Below are positions 28,209 through 34,704 of a DNA stretch of 34,704 bases, one piece after another; the stretch's first letter is position 1; each line of letters starts with the position of its first letter. The notes beneath the pieces were generated by a model, which saw only the letters and a program-made list of their open reading frames with translations, was not told where the DNA came from and did no database searches. Position numbers and translations under genes: made by a program. Source of the stretch: a virus; IMG/VR virus record IMGVR_UViG_3300030451_002097, positions 1 to 34,704 of that record; one strand, written 5' to 3'.

Positions 28209-29553
28209 TTTCTTCGTTTTCTTGATTTTGCTCTATATTTTCCGAATTTGGCGAGGTATCTTCTTCAAAATCCCCCATTAGAAGCATATTAATCTCTTTA
28301 TTTTGTGCTATTTGCTCTATAGCGTCTTCCATTGATAAATCTTTATTGTTTTTCATCATAATGTGCGCTTGAGTAGTCAAATTATTCTTAAGCTCAAAGT
28401 CATTTTGCAGAATTTGGTCTTGAATTGTCATTGGATACTCTACATCATAGAAATCTATCTTAAAATCGTCAGAATTAGGCAAGTTTATACCATTATAACG
28501 CGCAATACTCTCTTCAATCTTGTAAAGTTTATGCTCAAACATTCTAAACATCTCTTTATCGTCTTGATAGTCTTCCATTCTTTCAACATCTTTAATTTTT
28601 AATGCAATTCCAGAAGGAACTTCGCCACCAGTATCAGAAAATGTGATATAAAGGTGGTTATTTAGCGCTACAAGCTCTAATTGCAGCTTTATATTCTCAA
28701 TAACGGACTCAATGTTACCTTTAGGGCTAACAATGTCAAAATTTCCGTTTTCTCCAAGCATTAATATCTCATTAGAGCCAGCTCTTGCTATATTTTGGTC
28801 AGCAATAATACCAGAAGCTACTGGTTGTCCAAACATTTGATATCTTAAGCCTAATTGCATTTCAGTCATAGTGATATTAATATGTTCGTTGGCAGAAATA
28901 ATGTCATTTGCTCCTTCAACGAAAAAAGAATCAATTTGTTCTTCCCTATGAAAGAATGTAAACGGGAAAATGCCGCTTAGGTTAGGAATTTCTTCTAAAA
29001 TAACTCCGTCTTGGTCATATTTAATATATCTATCCTTATCATAATAAGAATAAGTCATTTTGCTTGTATTATAAGCATCATCTACTGGCATAAAATTAGG
29101 ATATGTAATTGCATAAGGGTTAAAAACATCATTATCTTCAAAAAATGGCATAAAATAATACACTGGAGAATATTCAAAATACTTTTTGCTTTCTTCTTCT
29201 TTGTAAAATACTCCAACCGCCACACTTCCTAATAATTTTGTCATTTTTTCTATATGTTTCATTTTGACATTTTTTTTCATAGTCATATCTTCATATACGC
29301 CTTTTGGGCTACGCTTTGCGCCTACTGTATACAGTCTTGACATTTTATTAATAAACTTTTTAGTTATATTAGCTGAATACTGCGGTATTTCTCTAAAGGC
29401 GTCTGTGTCAAAATAATTTTCAATATATTTACTGGTTTGAGTTCCAGTATAATAATCTAAATACTTGATTACTTCTTCTCTTTTGTTCGTTACTGTCTGT
29501 AGTTTAAATTCTTTTAATGATTTTTTTATAATCTCACTAGGTTTTAATATCAT
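28186..29553 (-). CDS. Portal protein
   Basis: 455 residues, immediately downstream of terL with a 4-base overlap. YLDYYTGTQTSKYIENYFDT, then QYSANITKKFINKMSRLY is the opening seen in SPP1/HK97-type portals, followed by a beta-rich wing and a long helical stem, and an acidic C-terminus (NIEQNQENEENEAESND). The dodecameric portal is the channel for DNA packaging. Order terL-portal-head completion is conserved, but here it runs on the opposite strand from scaffold and capsid. Confidence 0.85.
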   Translation of the reverse strand: MILKPSEIIKKSLKEFKLQTVTNKREEVIKYLDYYTGTQTSKYIENYFDTDAFREIPQYSANITKKFINKMSRLYTVGAKRSPKGVYEDMTMKKNVKMKHIEKMTKLLGSVAVGVFYKEEESKKYFEYSPVYYFMPFFEDNDVFNPYAITYPNFMPVDDAYNTSKMTYSYYDKDRYIKYDQDGVILEEIPNLSGIFPFTFFHREEQIDSFFVEGANDIISANEHINITMTEMQLGLRYQMFGQPVASGIIADQNIARAGSNEILMLGENGNFDIVSPKGNIESVIENIKLQLELVALNNHLYITFSDTGGEVPSGIALKIKDVERMEDYQDDKEMFRMFEHKLYKIEESIARYNGINLPNSDDFKIDFYDVEYPMTIQDQILQNDFELKNNLTTQAHIMMKNNKDLSMEDAIEQIAQNKEINMLLMGDFEEDTSPNSENIEQNQENEENEAESND

Positions 29554-30869
29554 CTTGCAATCCTTATTAATTCATTACTAACCATTGGGAAGCGATTTGT
29601 TATAAAATATCTAAACGCATCACATCCGTGTTCATAATACCCGTCTTTAACTGGGTCGTTTGATAAAATCTTTCCTTCAACTTCTTCTGGATACCTATAA
29701 TTTTCAAAGTCTTCCATAATACCTGGACAGCTTTTAGATACCGTAATTTTTCGTTCGCCAGAAGCAGATTCAAAGAATCCCCTTACATAACTAACTGAAG
29801 AAGCTATATTTCTACTAGCTTTATCAGTTCTAAATCTAACATTAATCCCGCACTTTTTAAAGATTTCTATGTCTCCCATTCCAGTTTGTCCTTGAACATT
29901 ATATCCAGCTGGGTCGCCATAGTAATGCACAACGGGGTAATTTTTCTCTAAAATCATATTAGCTAATTGTTCTGTTGGTACATTTTTCTTATGAATAATT
30001 TCATCTATTATATTAATATACCATACACCATTATTTCTATAAGTTTGTAAAAAAAGTACAGCGGGCATACGATAACCAAAGTCTACAGTGCAATAAGTAG
30101 GAAGATGTGATTGATAGCCAATGTTCTTTACATCAATATTTCTATCAAACGGATATACCTTACCTTGGAATGAAGCAAACTTAGCTCCATACTCTTGGTC
30201 AAAAATTTCTTTAGATAAATTTCTTTTTCTTTCAAGCAAAAATTCATCTTCTTCTCCATTTGGAAATGCAAAGTAATTATCCCAGCTAGGAGAAGATGTA
30301 GAAAACCATTTAGGGTCAGACTTACCTAACAAATATAAATCATAAATCCAGTTATAGCCGTTTGGTGTAGTAATAAAGATAGCTTTACCTTTTTTATCTG
30401 AAAGAGTAGGAGATAAATACATATCCCAAATTTTTCTTGGCATTCTTGAAGCTTCATCAATAATAACCAAATCTAATCCTTCTCCAAGCAAAGAAGACGG
30501 ATTATCAGCTGACATTCCTTCAACTGTGCTTCCCCATGCAAATCTTATATATTGTTCTTTTTCTGAAGCGGCTACAATGTCTTTTGGATTTCCTTTAACC
30601 ATGTTTTTATAGACTTCTCTAAACATTAATCTTGATTTCTTGTAAGACAAACCAACAAGCCAAATCTTTTTATTAGGTTGTGCCGCATAAAATTCTGCTT
30701 CACGATAGGCTGCAGTAGTTTTACCATATCTTCTACCACAGATATTAACAAAGAAAGAAGCATTGGGATTTGTAGGGTAGTGCATCTTCTCTTGTCCTGG
30801 ATGCGGCTTGTACCCCATATATTCAAACCACTTTCTTTTAAACTGATATTCCTTTGGAACTTTATTCAT
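29550..30869 (-). CDS. terL: Terminase large subunit
   Basis: 439 residues. ATPase: Walker A GRRYGKTT (45-52), Walker B LDLVIIDEA (132-140), coupling motif ITTPNG (166-171). Nuclease: VDFGYRMP with Asp263, YYGDPAG with Asp319, and an acidic-His cluster near EHGCDAFRYF at the C-terminus. These are the hallmarks of the packaging motor that cleaves and translocates phage DNA. The start at 30869 lies beside the divergent palindromic promoter. The motor is transcribed opposite to the capsid genes. Confidence 0.95.
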   Translation of the reverse strand: MNKVPKEYQFKRKWFEYMGYKPHPGQEKMHYPTNPNASFFVNICGRRYGKTTAAYREAEFYAAQPNKKIWLVGLSYKKSRLMFREVYKNMVKGNPKDIVAASEKEQYIRFAWGSTVEGMSADNPSSLLGEGLDLVIIDEASRMPRKIWDMYLSPTLSDKKGKAIFITTPNGYNWIYDLYLLGKSDPKWFSTSSPSWDNYFAFPNGEEDEFLLERKRNLSKEIFDQEYGAKFASFQGKVYPFDRNIDVKNIGYQSHLPTYCTVDFGYRMPAVLFLQTYRNNGVWYINIIDEIIHKKNVPTEQLANMILEKNYPVVHYYGDPAGYNVQGQTGMGDIEIFKKCGINVRFRTDKASRNIASSVSYVRGFFESASGERKITVSKSCPGIMEDFENYRYPEEVEGKILSNDPVKDGYYEHGCDAFRYFITNRFPMVSNELIRIAR

Positions 30870-30886
30870 TTACTTTGTAAAATTAC

Positions 30887-30910
30887 ACTATATAATTTAC
30901 ATTATATAGT
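30887..30910. promoter_or_regulatory. Palindromic divergent promoter between terL and scaffold genes
   Basis: Perfect inverted repeat ACTATATAAT / ATTATATAGT with a 4-base centre (TTAC). TATAAT sits on both strands (30891-30896 on +; the complement of 30901-30906 on -), giving overlapping -10 boxes for the rightward scaffold-capsid operon and the leftward terL-portal operon. A TTTACT 16 bases upstream of the + box is a possible -35. Confidence 0.6.
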
Positions 30911-30937
30911 TAAAAAATATCCACAAAAGGAGTTAAA

Positions 30938-31474
30938 ATGGAAGAAAATGTAAAAGTTGAAGCCCAAGAGCAAGGCGTTAAAGAAGCTCAAGACACTCAA
31001 GTCGTAGAAAAAGACAATAGCGTACCGTTTTCTCGCTTTAATGAGGTCATAGCAGAACGAAATGAACTTCGCTCAAGTATGGAAGCATTAAAAAAAGAGA
31101 AAGAAAAGGCAAGAGCAGAGAAACTTGAAAAAGACGGAGAATATCAAACTTTGCTTGCAGAGGAACGACAAAGAGCAAAAGATTTAGAAGAAAAATTTAA
31201 TTCTACTAATGAAACTCTTAATGCGTATGTGTCAGATGAGAAAGCTCGTCTGTTATCAAAGTTGCCAGAAGATAAGAGAGAAAAATACGAATCAGTTGAT
31301 ATAGGCACTCTTAGAAATCTGATAGAAGATTTTACCAGTAGTCCAAAACCGAATGTTCAACAAGCGGAAGCTGGGCTACAAAGAAAGAATCTATCAGAAA
31401 ATCCTTTTAGGGATTTATCTAAAGAAGAGCGCAAGAACAACTGGTCTGATGTTATCAACTCTTATAAAAAATAA
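30938..31474 (+). CDS. Capsid scaffold protein
   Basis: 178 residues with an AAAAGGAG ribosome binding site. Acidic N-terminus, then a long helix (about residues 35-90, RNELRSSMEALKKEKEKARA and following) and a basic C-terminal tail (SKEERKNNWSDVINSYKK). The composition, the PKPNVQQAEAGLQRKNL hinge and its place just before the capsid gene match phage scaffolds, which template prohead assembly and then leave. No protease is encoded next to it. Confidence 0.82.
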   Translation: MEENVKVEAQEQGVKEAQDTQVVEKDNSVPFSRFNEVIAERNELRSSMEALKKEKEKARAEKLEKDGEYQTLLAEERQRAKDLEEKFNSTNETLNAYVSDEKARLLSKLPEDKREKYESVDIGTLRNLIEDFTSSPKPNVQQAEAGLQRKNLSENPFRDLSKEERKNNWSDVINSYKK

Positions 31475-31500
31475 TATTTTAATTTTTAAGGAGACTTAAC

Positions 31501-32373
31501 ATGGCTAACGGAAATGTTACAACTTCAACAGCGGCAGTGTTTATCCCAGAAATGTGGAGAGACGCTATCCTAAATTATGCCGAAAGACAGTTCAGATTAA
31601 GAAATCAAGTTACTGATTTCTCTTCTATGCTATCTAGCGGCGGAGATATTTTACATATCCCACGCGTGACTGAAGAATCAGCGGTTGCAAAATCAGCTGG
31701 TGGAGCAGTTACTTACACTAACAACACAGATGTAGAAACTCAATTAACAGTAGACCAACACTGGTATAATGCTAAAAGAGTAGATGACATTGTTAGAGTA
31801 CAAGAGTCAGCAGACTTATTCAACCAATACACAAGAGCTATGGGTTATGCTTTAGCTAAAAAAGTAGAATCATACATTGCTGGTATTATTCAATCAGCAA
31901 CACAGAATGATGTTACTTTAGCTTCAGACAATGTATTTACTACAGCTCTTTTAAGAAGTGGATTACAAAAACTTCTTGACGCAAATCACGACTATACTGA
32001 CGGAGAACACTACTTATACGCTTCTCCAGCAGCATATATGTCTCTTTTAAGCTTAGGCGACTTCACAGAAGCTCAAAAGCGTGGAGATGACGAAAACCCA
32101 TTAGTTAGTGGTATGATTATGCAAGCATACGGCTTAAGCTTGTTTTCAAGCACAGACTGGGATGATGACGGTGATACTGGAGATGAAACAGCATCAATCT
32201 TCAATAGAGATTCAATTTATTACGCTCAACAGATTGCTCCGCGTGTGCAGTCCGAGTATGATATTGATTATCTCGCGACTTCAGTAGTTGCAGATACTCT
32301 ATTTGGAGCATGCTTAGCTAAAGCAGCTAATGATGCGTCAAACGGGATTGTAAACTTTAACAACCCTTCATAA
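31501..32373 (+). CDS. Major capsid protein (HK97 fold)
   Basis: 290 residues with AAGGAG 8 bases before the ATG. The N-terminal ATAAVFIPEMWRDAILNYAE-like opening (here STAAVFIPEMWRDAILNYAE), GDILHIPRVTEESAVAKSAG and VDQHWYNAKRVDDIVRVQES are the block pattern of phage coat proteins of the P22/N4-like marine group, with a DHYTDGEHYLYASPAA-type middle. Ends AANDASNGIVNFNNPS. Following a scaffold gene, it is very likely the main coat protein. A strong hairpin follows. Confidence 0.88.
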   Translation: MANGNVTTSTAAVFIPEMWRDAILNYAERQFRLRNQVTDFSSMLSSGGDILHIPRVTEESAVAKSAGGAVTYTNNTDVETQLTVDQHWYNAKRVDDIVRVQESADLFNQYTRAMGYALAKKVESYIAGIIQSATQNDVTLASDNVFTTALLRSGLQKLLDANHDYTDGEHYLYASPAAYMSLLSLGDFTEAQKRGDDENPLVSGMIMQAYGLSLFSSTDWDDDGDTGDETASIFNRDSIYYAQQIAPRVQSEYDIDYLATSVVADTLFGACLAKAANDASNGIVNFNNPS

Positions 32374-32382
32374 TAGTTAATT

Positions 32383-32404
32383 AGGGGAGCTGCATTGCTC
32401 CCCT
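32383..32404 (+). terminator. Hairpin after capsid gene (attenuator-like)
   Basis: Perfect 8-bp stem AGGGGAGC/GCTCCCCT with a 6-base loop, 10 bases after the capsid stop. It is followed by TAACTAAAA and the ribosome binding site of the next gene, not a U run, so it is more likely a partial terminator or mRNA-stabilising hairpin that keeps capsid mRNA more abundant than the fiber genes. Confidence 0.5.
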
Positions 32405-32422
32405 TAACTAAAAGGAGAAAGT

Positions 32423-32701
32423 ATGGCTAATTATATATCATCAAACACTGGAGCGGTAATAGATGCCGCAGTAGATAAAGTAGAAAACAGTAATGTTTCT
32501 GAAGCAGATTTAACAAAGCTAGCGGCTATTACATCAACCGCAAGCGAGATTAATATAACTGACGGACTTACAGCTACTACTGCTGAATTAAATCAGCTAG
32601 ATGATAAAACAGTTGGTGGAACGAATAGTGACGACATTGTAGATGTCGCATCAAGTCAATCATTAGACAATAAAACCCTTGAGGGTGGAACTTATACTTA
32701 A
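32423..32701 (+). CDS. Small fiber-like structural protein
   Basis: 92 residues with AAAAGGAG. The middle (LTKLAAITSTASEINITDGL then TATTAELNQLDDKT) is the coiled-coil/collar repeat of phage fibers ('ITSTAAELN-DG-TATTAEL'). It ends NKTLEGGTYT, similar to the FDGGTY end of the next product, so these genes look like members of one fiber-related family. Possible short trimeric spike or fiber accessory. Confidence 0.6.
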   Translation: MANYISSNTGAVIDAAVDKVENSNVSEADLTKLAAITSTASEINITDGLTATTAELNQLDDKTVGGTNSDDIVDVASSQSLDNKTLEGGTYT

Positions 32702-32714
32702 TTAGGAGAAAAAA

Positions 32715-33506
32715 ATGGCTAATACAGTCCAAATTAAAAGACATAGTAGCAATACTAACACATCTGCTCCAGGAAGTTTAGCGAGTGGAGAGTTAGCATT
32801 AAATCAAGCTGGTAAAAAACTGTATGTTGGTAGACACAACAATAGCAGTGTAGAAGTATTTCACTTACCTACATTACAAGATATAACCTATGGTAACGGA
32901 GTTAGCGGTACTGTAGCTTCTGGAACAGATGATAATTCTGTTACACTTGCTTTAGATGTAACCGACTCTAATGTTTTTGCTTCAACAAGTGCAAAAGGGC
33001 TTGCTTCTTTTTCAAGCGACAACTTTGCAGTAAGTAGTGGAGTGGTAACTATTAAAACTGGTGGTGTAGTAACTGCAGAAATAGCTGCAGACGCTATTAC
33101 TGGAGCTAAGATTGCAGATGACGCAGTTGATAGTGAACATTTAGCTGCTGGTGGTATTGACACAGAACACATTGCAGACGACCAAGTAACTGCTGCTAAA
33201 ATTGTAGATAACATTGCTTTAGCTGGTAATTGTAGTACAACTGGTAACTTTACCGTAGGTGGTAATTTAGTAGTACAAGGAGATACTACTACTTTAAACA
33301 CTGCTACATTAACAGTTGAAGATAAAGAGATTGTTATTGCAAGCGGAGCTGCAGATTCATCTGCTGCTGACGGAGCTGGTATTAGAGTAGACGGAGCAAG
33401 TGCTACGATACTTTATGACCACACTGGAACGCAATGGGAGTTTAACAAAGCGATTGAAGCACAACAAGGCTTTGTAGATACTACATTTGACGGCGGAACT
33501 TATTAA
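32715..33506 (+). CDS. Fiber-related protein, paralogue of the fiber N-terminus
   Basis: 263 residues, TTAGGAG ribosome binding site. The opening MANTVQIKRHSSNTNTSAPG, then GELALNQAGKKLYVGRHNN parallels the start of the large fiber (MANTIKIKAGSG, VDRELAFDRSANKLYIN), a common virion-attachment module in marine phages. A repeat zone ITGAKIADDAVDSEHLAAGG follows. It ends FVDTTFDGGTY. Likely a short fiber or adaptor that shares an attachment module with the main fiber. Confidence 0.7.
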   Translation: MANTVQIKRHSSNTNTSAPGSLASGELALNQAGKKLYVGRHNNSSVEVFHLPTLQDITYGNGVSGTVASGTDDNSVTLALDVTDSNVFASTSAKGLASFSSDNFAVSSGVVTIKTGGVVTAEIAADAITGAKIADDAVDSEHLAAGGIDTEHIADDQVTAAKIVDNIALAGNCSTTGNFTVGGNLVVQGDTTTLNTATLTVEDKEIVIASGAADSSAADGAGIRVDGASATILYDHTGTQWEFNKAIEAQQGFVDTTFDGGTY

Positions 33507-33522
33507 TAGTTAGGAGAACACT

Positions 33523-34704
33523 ATGGCTAATACTATTAAGATAAAAGCTGGTAGTGGTACACCTACTACCAGTAATATCGTTGATAGAGAACTTGCATTT
33601 GATAGAAGTGCAAACAAATTATATATTAATGACAGCGGTACTATCGTTGATTTAACTGGTAGTGCTTCTTCTGGAGATATTGAGGGTGTAACTGCTGGAG
33701 TTGGTTTATCTGGTGGTGGTAGTTCTGGAACAGTATCATTAGCAGTTGATTTATCAGAATTGACTGATATGACTGCTTCAGTAAATAGCTCTGAAGATGA
33801 ACTAATTATTTTAGATAATGGAGCAGATAGAAGAAAACTTATATCTGAAATACCTTTATCTGCTTTTAATAATGATTCTGGTTTTATTACATCTACGCTA
33901 ACTACTGAACAAGTACAAGATATAGTAGGAGCTATGTTCTCTTCTAATACTGAAACAAGAATATCAGCTACATACCAAGACGGCGACGGAACGATAGATT
34001 TGGTTGTAGACGATATGACTGCTGATACTAATACACAACTTTCTACTGAACAAGTACAAGACATTGTAGGTGGTATGTTTAGTGGCAATACAGAAACAAG
34101 AGTAGCTGCTACTTATGATGATACTAATGGAAAAATTAATGTAGTTGTAGATGATATGACTGCTAATACCACATACTCAGCTGGTACTGGATTAGATTTA
34201 TCTGGCACAACATTTAGTGTTGATGTATCAGATTTTATGTCTAATGGAGCAGATAACAGAGTATTAACTGCTACTGGAACTGACGGGATAAATGCTGAAA
34301 GTAGTTTATTATTTAGTGGCTCTACTCTTCAAATTAATAATTCTGGAGATTGGAGTTATGTACTTAATAATACTAATTCTGGTGGATTAAGATTAGGTAC
34401 TAAAGATTCTGGTGGTACATTAGCATATCAAATAGAATTATCAAATACTGGTAATTATGTAAAATTAAATGAAAATACTACAGTCACTGGCAGTTTAACA
34501 GTAAATGGAACAGTAGGTGGCACTGGAGTAAAAGATGAAGATAATATGTCATCAAATAGTGCAACACATTTAGCCACACAACAAAGTATTAAAGCGTATG
34601 TAGACGCAGAAGTAGCTGGTATTGTTGATTCAGCTCCAGCAGCTTTGAATACATTAGACGAATTAGCAGCAGCTTTAGGAGATGATGCTAACTTCGCAAC
34701 AACA
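33523..34704 (+). CDS. Tail fiber, N-terminal part (runs off the window end)
   Basis: 394 codons from ATG at 33523, TAGGAG eight bases upstream, open to the last base. N-terminal attachment module (MANTIKIKAGSG, ELAFDRSANKLYIN), then two tandem 'TEQVQDIVG-MFS-NTETR' modules (about 33904-34040 and 34047-34164), then the cassette unique to this end, and a segment homologous to 341-517. It should be the beginning of the fiber whose end is at 2..2779; joining 34704 to 518, or 34073 to 1, leaves the frame open. Confidence 0.85.
   Translation, partial: MANTIKIKAGSGTPTTSNIVDRELAFDRSANKLYINDSGTIVDLTGSASSGDIEGVTAGVGLSGGGSSGTVSLAVDLSELTDMTASVNSSEDELIILDNGADRRKLISEIPLSAFNNDSGFITSTLTTEQVQDIVGAMFSSNTETRISATYQDGDGTIDLVVDDMTADTNTQLSTEQVQDIVGGMFSGNTETRVAATYDDTNGKINVVVDDMTANTTYSAGTGLDLSGTTFSVDVSDFMSNGADNRVLTATGTDGINAESSLLFSGSTLQINNSGDWSYVLNNTNSGGLRLGTKDSGGTLAYQIELSNTGNYVKLNENTTVTGSLTVNGTVGGTGVKDEDNMSSNSATHLATQQSIKAYVDAEVAGIVDSAPAALNTLDELAAALGDDANFATT
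34074..34164 (+). repeat. 91-bp exact direct repeat shared with 1-91
   Basis: Partner of the repeat at the window start; the copies diverge at 34165 (A) versus 92 (G). It marks the left edge of the two alternative fiber segments. Confidence 0.95.
34628..34704 (+). repeat. 77-bp exact repeat shared with 441-517
   Basis: The last 77 bases equal 441-517. The preceding 97 bases (34531-34627) are similar but not identical to 344-440, so this is a homologous but diverged segment, not a plain end overlap. Confidence 0.95.

Noticed and set aside
34074-34704. Diversity-generating retroelement as the cause of fiber variation
   Set aside because: No reverse transcriptase, template repeat or adenine-specific mismatch pattern is visible; the two cassettes differ wholesale.
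1-34704. CRISPR array or anti-CRISPR locus
   Set aside because: No regularly spaced repeat-spacer pattern; the 11-bp iterons at 18109-18163 have no spacers. Small unknown genes cannot be called anti-CRISPR without evidence.

Overview
This is an AT-rich (about one third G+C by eye), gene-dense window from a tailed bacteriophage, most likely an uncultured marine siphovirus. It carries a tape measure protein, a major tail protein, HK97-type head genes, a peptidase-S74 fiber and the tiny Lys/Arg-rich ORFs typical of marine phage contigs. There is no integrase and no recognisable phage repressor or DNA polymerase, so it looks lytic and dependent on the host replisome, although lysogeny cannot be excluded. 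Strong AAGGAG-type ribosome binding sites suggest a proteobacterial host. I cannot name the host.

The window is probably one turn of a circular or circularly permuted genome cut inside the tail-fiber gene. The fiber N-terminus (33523 to the window end) and C-terminus (2..2779) lie at opposite ends. Bases 1-91 are identical to 34074-34164, and 441-517 are identical to the last 77 bases. Both ways of closing the circle keep the fiber reading frame, and they give genomes of 34073 or 34187 bp. The unmatched stretches (92-440 and 34165-34627) would then be two alternative cassettes of the fiber.

Layout. (i) 1-14805, + strand: fiber end, small structural protein, lysis region (membrane protein, thioredoxin-fold protein, GH108 endolysin) interspersed with tiny basic proteins, then head-tail and tail genes. 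The tail chaperone pair is almost certainly joined by a -1 ribosomal frameshift at a G5 run. (ii) 14846-22453, - strand: an early replication/recombination block. It includes a DUF736/SSB-like protein, a zinc-ribbon metallophosphoesterase, a Holliday-junction-type nuclease, a winged-helix replication initiator, an ERF annealing protein, a ribbon-helix-helix regulator and many small unknowns. The initiator gene contains a lambda-like origin: five 11-bp iterons followed by AT-rich repeats. (iii) 23006-25444, - strand: a self-contained cassette of a GS-like amidoligase, a class II glutamine amidotransferase and two tiny peptides, all joined by TAATG overlaps. It lies between two roughly 500-bp non-coding stretches and has its own terminator. 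(iv) 25954-27362, + strand: small basic proteins, a zinc ribbon and a TerS-like HTH protein. (v) 27359-30869, - strand: head-completion protein, portal and large terminase. (vi) 30938-34704, + strand: scaffold, major capsid protein and fiber/adaptor genes. Blocks v and vi diverge from a perfect 24-bp palindromic promoter region.

The candidates for undescribed biology are the amidoligase/amidotransferase cassette with its peptides, the predicted origin inside the initiator gene, the alternative fiber cassettes, several proteins with SSB-like acidic C-terminal tips, poly-C tracts in two predicted promoters, and an over-represented decamer (TGACGCGCAA).
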